Shown here: positions 37,252-46,176 of the stretch, piece by piece | Numbering within the stretch: position 1 is the stretch's first letter | How the letters are laid out: each line of letters opens with the position of its first letter | From: Halomonas sp. ALS9 | Lineage (GTDB): Bacteria > Pseudomonadota > Gammaproteobacteria > Pseudomonadales > Halomonadaceae | Reading direction: 5' to 3' | Length of the DNA: 64,000 nt | Assembly (NCBI RefSeq): GCF_001651035.1 | Contig: NZ_LXRG01000192.1 | Coordinates: 1 to 64,000, forward strand | The notes under the pieces: generated by a model | Database searches by the model: none | Told to the model about the DNA's origin: nothing | What the model saw: only the letters and a program-made list of their open reading frames with translations | Made by a program: the position numbers and the translations under genes

Positions 37252-39498
37252 CTACCACCCCTTGGTATTACCGTCTTTGACGATGGGATCGGCCTCGGCT
37301 TCCCCGTCTTCCTCAGCGCTACCCGGTGCGGGCTGGGCGGTGCCGGTGTTGAGCAGGACGTCATCGGGGCCGTCGACGTGTACCTTGGTGCCCGCCTTGA
37401 CGTGGATCTCGCCGGCATCCAGGTAGATGGCGTCTTCCGAGAGCACCAGCCGGCTGTTGCCTACCTGCAGGGTGATCTGGTTACCGGCCTTGAGGGTGAT
37501 ATTGCGCCCGACATTAAGCGAGTGGTTGAGACCCACCTGGGTACTCTGGCTGAGCCCGACAATGGTGTTCATCAGCGCGCCCACGTTGAGGCTGTAACCC
37601 AGGCCAACGTTCTCCATGCGGGCCATGCCGACGTTTTGCATATACGCCTTGCCGATGGTTTCGGTTTTGTTCTTGCCGACTTTGTTCGACCAGTTTTTAC
37701 CGATGCGGTCGGTTTCGTTGCCATCCACCGTTTTGCGGCGGTTCTTGTGCACGGTAAAGGTTTCGTTACCGTCGACGGTATGGGTCTCGTTGCCATGCAC
37801 CGTGTGGACTTCATGGCGATGGACGGTGCGGGTTTCGTCGCGGTCGATGTCGGTAGTGCGGTCGCGAAAGACGTGCAGGGTGCTATCGCGCTTGATGTCC
37901 TCGGTGCGGTCGTTAAGGGTCAGCAGGTCGAGGTCTTTTTGGGCGTGGAGCCAGATCTGCTCTTCGCCCGCTTCATCTTCAAAGCGCAGCTCGTTAAAGC
38001 CTTCTGCTTTGTGGCTTTGGGTACGGATGACCGTTCGAGTTTTGTAGGCCGGCAGTGGGTAAGGCGGCCGATTAACCGCGTGGTAGGTACGCCCGGTGAT
38101 GAGCGGCTGGTCCGGGTCAGCCTCCAAGTGTGAAATTATTACCTCATGGCCGATCCGCGGGATCGCCATGCTGCCGTAGCCGCCGCCCGCCCAGCCTTGG
38201 GCCACGCGTACCCAGCAACTGGCGGTTTCGTTGGAGGCAGAATAGCGGTCCCAGGGGAACTGCACCTTGACCCGGCCATATTTATCGCAGTAGATCTCTT
38301 CGCCTTCAGGGCCGACCACAAAAGCCACCTGTGGGCCCTCAACGCGAGGTTTGGGGTTGGGCACCGGGCGGAAGGTCTGATCCCGGGGCATGATCACCAC
38401 TTCATTGTGGTAGCGGGTCATCAGCTCGCCTGCTTGCGCAGCGCTACTCCCCCCATTGTTACTGTCATAGCCGCCCCGCGCCATACCGTCCTCTTCCAGC
38501 GCTTGGGGTTGCTCGCCATGGTGCACCACCGAAACCACCTGCCAAGCACGATTGAGGCTGTCGATATCGTGATCGGTGAGAGTAAAACAGGTGCCTGGGG
38601 CGAGTTCCGGCAGGTCGCTCTCGGCTTCAGCGGTGGTGGCATCGGCACGTAGCGATTCCAGACGGTGGCGTGTAAAGGGTTTACCGGAGGCGTCCTTCTT
38701 ATAGCGCCCAGGGTAGTCGTAATGTTCGTAGTCCTCCCGCTGAGCGTGTTCCCCTAGATTGGGAGCCTGGTGTTCGTGAAGTTGAGCGTAGGGCGGGTTT
38801 TTAAAGCTGTAGTCTTTCAGCGTGGCTGAGGCGGGGCGCACCCGACTGACCTGGCGTAGCTTGCGTAAGTGGCGTCGGGGCGGTGTCCCCCCGGCGCGGC
38901 TGTGGTAGGTGCGCTCGCCGATATTGGGCAGTACCACCGTGGCATCGGCAAAGACCAAATGGTGTTTACCGCCCTCAACATTCTCAAACTCATGGAAATA
39001 GAAGCAGCCCTCTTCAGCGGCCACACGCTCGATAAAGGCCAGGTCAGTCTCCCGGTACTGCACCAAAAACTCCCGGTCAAGGGGCGTACGGGTGGTGGCA
39101 AACTCAATATCAGTGAGGCCACGCTCGCTGGTTAAGGTCGTGATCGCATCATAAGGCGAGGTATCTTGAAAGATACGTGAGTTTTGGCGCAGCGATAGCC
39201 GCCACAGGGCGGGGCGAATCTCCACCCGATAGAAGCTGCGCCGGTGACCGCGATCGCCGCGATCCAGCTCAGCTATCATCCCATGCACGCGGCGCAGCGG
39301 TTCGCCGTCCTGCCAAATGGTGAGGGTCGCCTCCTGATCCAAGCAGTCGGCGGGCGACAGGTCGTGGGTGCGGCTGGCAAAGTCAACGCTGAGCGTAAAC
39401 GGCTCCGACAGCGCTTCGCGGTGGGTAAAGCGTACTACCGCCGTGTCAGTCGCCCCAGGAAGGCTCAAAGTAAACTGAAGGCCCGTATTATCAGCCAT
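37252..39498 (-). CDS. vgrG: T6SS spike protein VgrG (TssI)
   Basis: VgrG trimers form the puncturing tip on the Hcp tube. Residues about 1-370 are the gp27-like base (DFASRTHDLSPADCLDQ, FLVQYRETDLAFIERVAAEEGCFYFHE). The gp5-like OB region follows with VKVQFPWDR. A beta-helical needle has repeated N-E-T-x-T-V units (residues about 560-650), and a short C-terminal tail ends in TKGW. At 748 aa it carries no added effector domain, so cargo comes from the DUF2169/PAAR partners. ATG 39498 has AGAGGG eight bases upstream. It is the only full vgrG here; three partial copies lie downstream. Confidence 0.96.
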   Translation of the reverse strand: MADNTGLQFTLSLPGATDTAVVRFTHREALSEPFTLSVDFASRTHDLSPADCLDQEATLTIWQDGEPLRRVHGMIAELDRGDRGHRRSFYRVEIRPALWRLSLRQNSRIFQDTSPYDAITTLTSERGLTDIEFATTRTPLDREFLVQYRETDLAFIERVAAEEGCFYFHEFENVEGGKHHLVFADATVVLPNIGERTYHSRAGGTPPRRHLRKLRQVSRVRPASATLKDYSFKNPPYAQLHEHQAPNLGEHAQREDYEHYDYPGRYKKDASGKPFTRHRLESLRADATTAEAESDLPELAPGTCFTLTDHDIDSLNRAWQVVSVVHHGEQPQALEEDGMARGGYDSNNGGSSAAQAGELMTRYHNEVVIMPRDQTFRPVPNPKPRVEGPQVAFVVGPEGEEIYCDKYGRVKVQFPWDRYSASNETASCWVRVAQGWAGGGYGSMAIPRIGHEVIISHLEADPDQPLITGRTYHAVNRPPYPLPAYKTRTVIRTQSHKAEGFNELRFEDEAGEEQIWLHAQKDLDLLTLNDRTEDIKRDSTLHVFRDRTTDIDRDETRTVHRHEVHTVHGNETHTVDGNETFTVHKNRRKTVDGNETDRIGKNWSNKVGKNKTETIGKAYMQNVGMARMENVGLGYSLNVGALMNTIVGLSQSTQVGLNHSLNVGRNITLKAGNQITLQVGNSRLVLSEDAIYLDAGEIHVKAGTKVHVDGPDDVLLNTGTAQPAPGSAEEDGEAEADPIVKDGNTKGW

Positions 39499-39628
39499 TG
39501 CAAGATCCCTCTCTGCTGCCACTGCTCGTTAAAAGATCACCGCCGACCGTTGCCTGATCGGTCAATACAACCGGCTTAGCGTCCTGGGTGATGATTAAGC
39601 GACTCGCCACTAGCATATTTTGTCCCAT
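39491..39628 (-). CDS. Small ORF (45 aa) coupled to vgrG
   Basis: The frame starts ATG 39628 with GGAGG seven bases upstream, one of the best ribosome sites in the cluster. It encodes MGQNMLVASRLIITQDAKP through SREGSCNG. Its stop overlaps the first codons of vgrG, so the two would be translationally coupled. I do not recognise it. Another frame just upstream (ending KTAAEEQ) stops with TAATG, sharing bases with this start codon. The two could be pieces of one decayed gene between the GNAT gene and vgrG. Confidence 0.5.
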   Translation of the reverse strand: MGQNMLVASRLIITQDAKPVVLTDQATVGGDLLTSSGSREGSCNG

Positions 39629-39728
39629 TACTGTTCCTCCGCTGCTGTTTTTCTTGGCTGGGTGACGGCAGTTGTTGCTATCAGCAGCGCTTCACCATCG
39701 GCGCTTAACAGCCATGACTGCCGCTGTT

Positions 39729-40343
39729 TTACTTATCCCACTGGGCGGGCGCTTCGTAGCTCGCCACTTCAAACGCATCGACGTACATGCGCTGAAAGCC
39801 CGCCGCTTCCAGGCTTTGAATCGCCGTGTGGCACGCCAGAGGAAGCCGCGTTTGTAACGGTACGCCGCTTAAACTCAGCCGGGCGGCGGTCAGCAAGCGT
39901 GCGCCATGGCCGCTGCCTTTCCACTCCTGGCTGATAAAGAAGAAGCGCAGTTGCCAGGCAGCTTCATCGTCGGGTCTACACGCCAGCACCATCCCCAGCG
40001 GCGGGCCATCCCCATGGCGCAGGGCGAGTAACCGCCCCTGCCAGTGCTCAACGTGCTCTTGCTCGCGCTGCAACCACACCTGACGATGCAGGGTAAATTC
40101 CAGAGCACGGCGCAACGTATCCAGGTAGGCCTTATCACGCAGCACCCAGGGTGAATGGCCTTTCGCATCGGCGCGCTGAACGGCTTCGATAAAACAATCG
40201 AGATCCTCTTCGCGGGCATTTTCAAGCGCGCGTGACGACGCTTGGCCATTAACATCAGGGCCGCTATCCACATGGCCACCTGGGTGGCCATGGGTCGCGC
40301 TAGGTGAGGGAGAGGAGAGCCACTGCTTAAGTTTCGTCAGCAT
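39729..40343 (-). CDS. GNAT-like acetyltransferase in the T6SS operon
   Basis: The 204-aa protein has a variable, Ser/Pro/Gly-rich N-terminus (residues 10-50) and a GNAT-fold domain. The acetyl-CoA loop region reads RFFFISQEWKGSGHGARLL (Q/R-x-x-G-x-G/A type) at about residues 140-158. The start at 40343 overlaps the tssM end by 17 bases, with GAGGG inside tssM, so it is translationally coupled to tssM. Acetyltransferases are not part of the T6SS core; a role in modifying an effector, the spike or a structural protein is inference only. A degraded, non-catalytic GNAT fold is also possible. Confidence 0.65.
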   Translation of the reverse strand: MLTKLKQWLSSPSPSATHGHPGGHVDSGPDVNGQASSRALENAREEDLDCFIEAVQRADAKGHSPWVLRDKAYLDTLRRALEFTLHRQVWLQREQEHVEHWQGRLLALRHGDGPPLGMVLACRPDDEAAWQLRFFFISQEWKGSGHGARLLTAARLSLSGVPLQTRLPLACHTAIQSLEAAGFQRMYVDAFEVASYEAPAQWDK

Positions 40344-43300
40344 AAGGCCCTCGTTCTGCATAGAGTGCTGACGGTAACTGGAAGCCTGCGGCGGGCGAAC
40401 GGGTAAAGGGGTTGGGCGCGTTATCGGTAAATAGGCGATAACGCATCGCGCCACCGTCAACATTGAAACGCAGCTCTAGCTCACGCTCATTGACACTGGT
40501 GATATTTGCCTCTTCCAACAGCCGAAACCAGGCCCAGGCGCCATCGCGGGTCATGCTCCGCGGCGAGCGGTTTACTTGGCTGGGCACCATGGTGATCCGG
40601 CTATCCGTGCCTCCACGCAGCGTATTAGGCCAAATCATCGATACACGGCTGCTGGCGCTGTGGGTGTATTCGATGAGCTGACCATCGGCACTGATCACAC
40701 TGCGCCGCTTGTCGGGGCTTAAGCTGATCGGCTCAAGAGAAAACTCAACGTCTAGCGCGCCATCGTCGCCAAAGTAGGCACGGCGAATCTGTTCCGCCTG
40801 CGATACGGCGGCAAACACGCTTTCACGCAGTAGCGAATTACCCTGGGTATCCACCAGCTGCTCAGGCGCCCCTTCGATAAAGGGCTGCAGGTTATCCTGA
40901 TAGAAGCTGTCGAGAATGCCTTCAGGGGCAAAGAAAGCTTCAAAGTCGCTTAGCGAAGCATCCCGGCTGGCACTGGGCACCAGCGGGTAACGCCCAGCCA
41001 AACGCTCTTGGTAGGGCGCGACGACTTCGTCTATCCAGATATTTTCCAGGTGGCTGATGGCGCTTGCCATGATGAGCTGCCAGCTTTGATCAGCCAGGCT
41101 TTTCAGCATGCTTGCGACAGGCTCAGGAGCGCTGTCAGCGATACGCTGCAGGCGATAGATCGGGTCATCGCCGCGCAGCGACAAGCGGTCACGCGCACCG
41201 ACGAAAGCGGCGTAGCCTGGGTCGCTGGCCTCTTCTATATCAAGCAGGTAATCGCGTAGCTCGGTTACTGCCGATTTGATCTCTTCCAACGAGGAGGGAT
41301 CCCCTTCTTGGGCGTTGGAGAGCTTGTTAATCGCAGTAAACTGCTGCTCGATGTCGTGAGCCAGCTGATAACGCGGCGAGCGCTGCAGCGCTTCACGGGC
41401 TTCCTCGTCATCTTCAGGCAGCTCCGGATAGAGACGGGTATTCTGCTCAACCGCTGCTAATAGACGGTCTAGCGGGCGCTCGGCGCTGACTAGCGCATCG
41501 GCCACCACTGCCGCCTGGCGAATATCCGGTAAGGGCACCAGCAGAGTGTTACGCAAGGCATCGCGCCAGCTCACCCGATAGTCGCTGACATAGTAGTCAC
41601 GCAAGGCGTCTTGCAACTGCTGCCGGTCAGCGTTGCTGAAGTTGATGTCTTCGCGCTGATCCAATACCCACAAGTCAATAAGGGCTAGCTCGGTAGCTCT
41701 ATCAAGCTGTTGCAGGAAGTGATTTTCGAAACCTCCCCGGGTAACCAGATACGGCAGTTGAACATATGACGGCTCATCGTTACGCGCCATAAACACCGTG
41801 TTGAACATTGACCCCACCTGACGGCGCAGATCGAGAGGATCCCCGCGACGGCTACTGTCAGCTTTCATGGTGGCGTAGACCCGCTCATCCATCGGCAGGC
41901 GTGACAGGTCTTCTGTGGCGGCGACTAGGCTGCCGCGTAGTGGCGCCATGGCGTATTCAGCGCGTCGATTACCGGCAGCAACTTTGCTTTCCAAATCGCT
42001 GTACTGCAGGGCGTAATCTAAATGATCGAGTAAGCGATCTTGAATTTCGCCACGTTGGGGGAAATCAGCTTGCCAGCGCTGCGCCATATAGTCGTGTACG
42101 CGTTCGGGCTGACGGCCGCTGGCGTCAGACATCATGCGCAAAATACGCAGCAGGGCCAGCTTGGCGTTACTGCCCTCCTCTTCGCGGTTCATGTCGTCCA
42201 TGATGCCCACCATTAATGCCGGTAGGAACTGATACTCCAGCATGGCGAGGTAAGCGTTTTCTAGCTGACCACCAATAATGTGGCCTTGATAAAGCCCCAT
42301 ATCAGCAAGGAAAGGCGTGTGGGTACGGAAGCCCTCAAAGGTTTGCATCGCATCGCGGAGTCGATCCAACGGCGCCAGCATTTCATAGCCCGTTGGGTCA
42401 TCGCTCTGAAACTCTTCGGGGTGGGTCGCCAGGAAGGTTTCCGCCCGGTGCTCGACGGTGGCGAGCGAGGTCGCATTTTTCTGGTAGAAATGACTCCATC
42501 CACCAATCATTACCGCAGCCACTAACATGCACCCAACAATGCACGCTTGGCGAATACGCTGGCGGCGGCGAGCGACTTTGGCGTTGTCACCGGCCAGACC
42601 GGCTTCCGGATAAATGACTTTTTCAAACAGCTCTTCGGTGAAATAAAGAGCGCTGCGCGTCGCACGGTGCGCGGGCTGTACACTTTCGGACATGCCATAG
42701 CGGCGAGCTGCAGCATCTACAAAAGGATCTTCAGGCACCCCTTGCTGGTAGACCGAGGTGAAATAAGTCCCACGTACAATAGCCGCGGTGGAAAAGCGGT
42801 CGCTGGAAAGCGCCTCATTGAGGAAACCTAGCAGCACATCGCGCAGCCCAGCTAGCTGGCGCACAAAGCGAAATACCGACTCCCGCTCCTGGCGGTCACG
42901 ACACTCTGCCAACATGGTAGGCATCGCACGGTTAAGGCGTTCCAGCATATTGTCGTAAGCGGCAGAGAACTCTTCTTCCCACTTCCCCGGTGTATCAATG
43001 GATTTCGCCGAGAAGGTAAAGCCTAGCGGCGCCCGCCGTGCGGCCCGCGAATAATGACGGAAAAAATCGTCAAACCCGTGCAGCAAATCCATTTTGCTGA
43101 AGGTGACGTAAACCGGTAACCGGCTGCCATGGCGCTCCATCAGCTCACGCAGGCGGCTGCGTAATAAGGTGGCGTAAGCCTTACGAACGGCTATCTGGGC
43201 GTGGCTAAGACGGGCTAGATCGAGCACCAGCACAACGCCATCCAACGGGCGCCGAGGGCGGTTGCGCTCTAGCCACTCGGTGAAGTGATCCCATAGACGA

Positions 43301-43977
43301 CTATTCAGTTCGACAGGCTCACCCGTTTCCAGTGCGCCCTGGGTCAATAATTCGCCGTCAGGGTCGATCAGTATCGCTTTATCACCAATCCACCAGTCAA
43401 AACCAAAGCGGTTTTTCTTGCTGCTGATACCCGAGGCTTTCATGACGTTGGAGAGCGCGAAATTCTGCCCCGAGCGATTGACCAGGCTGGTCTTGCCCGC
43501 GTTTTCGACGCCCATGACCAAATACCAGGGGAGCCGGTAGCGGCTGCTATCACCACTCCCAACGCTATCAATGATTTCTGATAGCACATTGTTAAGTGAA
43601 GCTTCTTGCTGCTCGATACTCTCCAGTATGGGGTCTGACTGATGCGACTCCACGTCCTGGGCGAGTTGATCAGCTTCACGCAGTCGACGGGAGAGGCGCA
43701 CCCCCCAAACCACCGCCACTAGGGTTGCCAGCGCCAAGGTAGCCAGTAAGCGATTCGTCCACGGGCCTAAGGGATAACTGTCGCGTACTTCCCAGCCAGG
43801 CCCTAACCACCAGATCGCCACCAACAGTAGCACGATGACCACAGCCCACATGGCCATGCTAAATCGCCCCAGCCCTTTAACTCTGTTAGCCTGCGCTTTG
43901 GCGCGATTATGCGTGCTCTGCGCACGTGAAAAGCCGGGCACCCAGCGGCTCAGCCTTGATTTTAATGTTCCCCACAT
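40327..43977 (-). CDS. tssM: T6SS membrane complex protein TssM (IcmF/VasK)
   Basis: TssM links the inner-membrane TssL to the outer-membrane lipoprotein TssJ and anchors the baseplate. Two N-terminal membrane helices (about 42-59 and 77-93) precede a cytoplasmic NTPase-like domain with Walker A GVENAGKT at 156-163. A third helix lies near 475-495, and a long periplasmic part holds the IcmF and C-terminal TssJ-binding domains. The full 1,216 aa is normal. The conserved Walker A suggests nucleotide binding, which is not required in every species. It follows tssA after 57 bases and overlaps the GNAT-like gene. Confidence 0.96.
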   Translation of the reverse strand: MWGTLKSRLSRWVPGFSRAQSTHNRAKAQANRVKGLGRFSMAMWAVVIVLLLVAIWWLGPGWEVRDSYPLGPWTNRLLATLALATLVAVVWGVRLSRRLREADQLAQDVESHQSDPILESIEQQEASLNNVLSEIIDSVGSGDSSRYRLPWYLVMGVENAGKTSLVNRSGQNFALSNVMKASGISSKKNRFGFDWWIGDKAILIDPDGELLTQGALETGEPVELNSRLWDHFTEWLERNRPRRPLDGVVLVLDLARLSHAQIAVRKAYATLLRSRLRELMERHGSRLPVYVTFSKMDLLHGFDDFFRHYSRAARRAPLGFTFSAKSIDTPGKWEEEFSAAYDNMLERLNRAMPTMLAECRDRQERESVFRFVRQLAGLRDVLLGFLNEALSSDRFSTAAIVRGTYFTSVYQQGVPEDPFVDAAARRYGMSESVQPAHRATRSALYFTEELFEKVIYPEAGLAGDNAKVARRRQRIRQACIVGCMLVAAVMIGGWSHFYQKNATSLATVEHRAETFLATHPEEFQSDDPTGYEMLAPLDRLRDAMQTFEGFRTHTPFLADMGLYQGHIIGGQLENAYLAMLEYQFLPALMVGIMDDMNREEEGSNAKLALLRILRMMSDASGRQPERVHDYMAQRWQADFPQRGEIQDRLLDHLDYALQYSDLESKVAAGNRRAEYAMAPLRGSLVAATEDLSRLPMDERVYATMKADSSRRGDPLDLRRQVGSMFNTVFMARNDEPSYVQLPYLVTRGGFENHFLQQLDRATELALIDLWVLDQREDINFSNADRQQLQDALRDYYVSDYRVSWRDALRNTLLVPLPDIRQAAVVADALVSAERPLDRLLAAVEQNTRLYPELPEDDEEAREALQRSPRYQLAHDIEQQFTAINKLSNAQEGDPSSLEEIKSAVTELRDYLLDIEEASDPGYAAFVGARDRLSLRGDDPIYRLQRIADSAPEPVASMLKSLADQSWQLIMASAISHLENIWIDEVVAPYQERLAGRYPLVPSASRDASLSDFEAFFAPEGILDSFYQDNLQPFIEGAPEQLVDTQGNSLLRESVFAAVSQAEQIRRAYFGDDGALDVEFSLEPISLSPDKRRSVISADGQLIEYTHSASSRVSMIWPNTLRGGTDSRITMVPSQVNRSPRSMTRDGAWAWFRLLEEANITSVNERELELRFNVDGGAMRYRLFTDNAPNPFTRSPAAGFQLPSALYAERGPYADET

Positions 43978-44034
43978 GAGCCTTTAATCCTCGTCCCTAG
44001 TGATAAAGTCGATCATCGTTGCCATCCCCTGAGA

Positions 44035-45498
44035 TCATGTCCTAAGCGATGCCTGAAGCCGCGAAACCAGCGCTGGTTCCCATTGCTCTAAATCGAGTGC
44101 ATTAACGGTTTGGTGCAACGTGCTGTAATGCTGCTGAGCGAGCGTTTCTAGCCCTGCTTCATGCAGCAAATCAGCGTTGGCTAAGCGCCAGTACGTGCTT
44201 TCGCGCAAGGAACGTGCCGACGCTAACCCCTGGTCAAGTACCTGCAGGGCAGGCCCTAACCCTTCACTTCCCATATAGCTACGCGCTTCTTCTAATCCCG
44301 CGTGCCATGCTTCACCGCCACCAGCGCCGTCATTTGCGCCGCTGCCAGCGCCGCTGTACAGCCACTGCTGTGTTTCTTTATCCACAAAAGGCGAACCATC
44401 GTTAAACGTTAACGACTCAATCCCAGAGAGCCTTTCCACAAACCAAACCGACTCATCGCGAATAGCCTCAGCGCAGCGCGGCAGGCCTAAGCGTTTAGCC
44501 AGCTCGGCACTCAAGCGGTGCCCCTCTATCCAATAGGGGCTGACCGCCACGCTTTTCTCGATGCGCTGCCAAAGCGCCTCATCTCCACCGCGGGAAAGTG
44601 CCTCTCGGTAATCGGCTACCCGGTCAGCAGCGACCGGCGCCAGCTCCGTTCGCCCCCCTTCCCGGGCGGCAGGCAATGCTTGTATAGCGCTCCAGATGGC
44701 ATAGCGGCGTAAGCGGTAAGCCAGTGGCTCGCCTGGGTTTTGCTCACCCAAGAAGTCAGCCATCTTGAGTAGCGACTGGCGGTTAGCGCGCTCATTGCCC
44801 GCTTCCAGGCGCAGTTCAGGGACTTTTGCCCCGCCGGGCTGATCAGCTTTCTCAGCCTCATTGGAGGAGGAAGAAGCAGCCCTGCGGGCATCGCCACCGG
44901 AAGCGTTGCCACCTTGAGAACCCGATGCAGCACTGTTTTGATTAGGCTGTTTTTCATCCAGCAGACGCTTCAGCTCGTCAAGCGAGTCAGCAGGCAGTTG
45001 CTTGGCAACCGCTAACGTTTGCAGTTTTTCCAGCGAGTGTTGGCAGGCCTGATACTCGTCTTCGGCGTTGTGAAAATCGAGACCTGAGGCAAGCTTCAGC
45101 GTACGTTGGGTAAACTGCTGGAACAGCCTGGGCCGCATCTTAGCGCCGCGGGGGCCGTTGAATGGGTAAGCCAGCGCCCACCAGGCGTCAAGACAGCCAG
45201 CCAGCAGCCTTAGGGAAAGCGCGAAACGCACCCCATTGCCTTCATGCTGCAAACAGTGGAGCAAGTGCCCCAACACCTTTAGGTCTTTGCCTTTGTGGCT
45301 GAGCATAGTGATTGCTAATGCTTCTGCCGTGTCCCAATCAACGTCTTGATGCTGCAATGAACCCACTTTCATCATTTCAGCCTCAAGGCGTAGGTAATCG
45401 GCGCTGTCCTCCAGCACAATGCCGATCGCCTCGCCTTGCTCATTGGCGGGCAGAGGCGCTAGCAGGGATTCAAGGTGGCTATCCGCCGTTATACGCAT
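44035..45498 (-). CDS. tssA: T6SS protein TssA
   Basis: TssA directs sheath and tube assembly at the baseplate or the distal end. The N-terminal ImpA_N domain spans about residues 10-130 (MLSHKGKDLKVLGHLLHCLQ, WWALAYPFNGPRGAKMRP). A Gly/Ser/Asn-rich linker (about 185-225) follows, then a helical C-terminal VasJ-type domain. The 487-aa length and gene order match the Vibrio cholerae VasJ class. ATG 45498 has AGGAG six bases upstream. Confidence 0.92.
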   Translation of the reverse strand: MRITADSHLESLLAPLPANEQGEAIGIVLEDSADYLRLEAEMMKVGSLQHQDVDWDTAEALAITMLSHKGKDLKVLGHLLHCLQHEGNGVRFALSLRLLAGCLDAWWALAYPFNGPRGAKMRPRLFQQFTQRTLKLASGLDFHNAEDEYQACQHSLEKLQTLAVAKQLPADSLDELKRLLDEKQPNQNSAASGSQGGNASGGDARRAASSSSNEAEKADQPGGAKVPELRLEAGNERANRQSLLKMADFLGEQNPGEPLAYRLRRYAIWSAIQALPAAREGGRTELAPVAADRVADYREALSRGGDEALWQRIEKSVAVSPYWIEGHRLSAELAKRLGLPRCAEAIRDESVWFVERLSGIESLTFNDGSPFVDKETQQWLYSGAGSGANDGAGGGEAWHAGLEEARSYMGSEGLGPALQVLDQGLASARSLRESTYWRLANADLLHEAGLETLAQQHYSTLHQTVNALDLEQWEPALVSRLQASLRT

Positions 45499-45516
45499 CA
45501 CGAACTCCTATACCCA

Positions 45517-46176
45517 CTACCAGCGACAGGCGCTGCGCAGCGGTTGAATTTGTTGGCGCAATCCCGATACGTCAAAACGCAGCCCGTCCAGTGCCGCTGC
45601 GTCGCTGCTCAACACAAGCTCGTTGGCGCCCAATAATTGCCGCAGCGTTTCAATGGCGGGCAGTCCGCGGCCACCGCTAACCACGTGACCGTTATCGCGC
45701 ACTCGCCATTGCTGAGAGACATCACGCCCATCGGCGGTGACCCGCAACGACACACGGGCCGTGTCCAACGCATTGGGCAGGTGCACCTGGAAACGGGTAA
45801 TTATCTTCTCGCAGGCCAGTACCAAGACGGGCCGCGGAGGTGTTGTGCCTCGCGCGGGCACCGTCATCAGCACTTGATTACCCTCGGCGCTTACAATCAG
45901 GCCAAAGTCATCAGCGTTGCGTTTCGCCTCTTGGCTGATGACTGAGTGCCAAAGCGGCGGTAATTCAGCGTTATCAGTGGGTGGGCGCTGTTCATCGAGA
46001 AAAAGATTGTCGTAGCAGCCCAGGCGATCCAAGCGCGAGCTTTCCTGGCCGCACTGATGCGCCTGCTCCAATACAGCCGCGCTATCATCTGCCTGTAGGG
46101 CACTGCTCATGCTTAATAGCCAGAGGCAAATCAATAGCCTGTACTGCCATCGGCAGCTTACGAATGTCACTTTCAT
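45517..46176 (-). CDS. tagO: T6SS-associated protein TagO/VasI
   Basis: A secreted 219-aa protein with a signal peptide (cleavage near ALQA|DD). It then has the family opening C-x(n)-S-x-RLxCYDNLF at about residues 42-58, and a beta-rich C-terminal domain. VasI/TagO proteins are accessory T6SS factors of unclear role found next to vasH and tssA, as here. The start overlaps the vasH stop by four bases. Confidence 0.85.
   Translation of the reverse strand: MKVTFVSCRWQYRLLICLWLLSMSSALQADDSAAVLEQAHQCGQESSRLDRLGCYDNLFLDEQRPPTDNAELPPLWHSVISQEAKRNADDFGLIVSAEGNQVLMTVPARGTTPPRPVLVLACEKIITRFQVHLPNALDTARVSLRVTADGRDVSQQWRVRDNGHVVSGGRGLPAIETLRQLLGANELVLSSDAAALDGLRFDVSGLRQQIQPLRSACRW

Noticed and set aside
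37590-37860. Repeated NGNET coding units in vgrG as a CRISPR-like array
   Set aside because: The repeats are in-frame beta-helix units of VgrG without spacers of uniform length.
37096-38133. 345-codon open frame on the plus strand across vgrG
   Set aside because: It is the antisense shadow of the repetitive, GC-biased vgrG needle region; the same shadow recurs opposite the truncated copy and has no ribosome site or family likeness.
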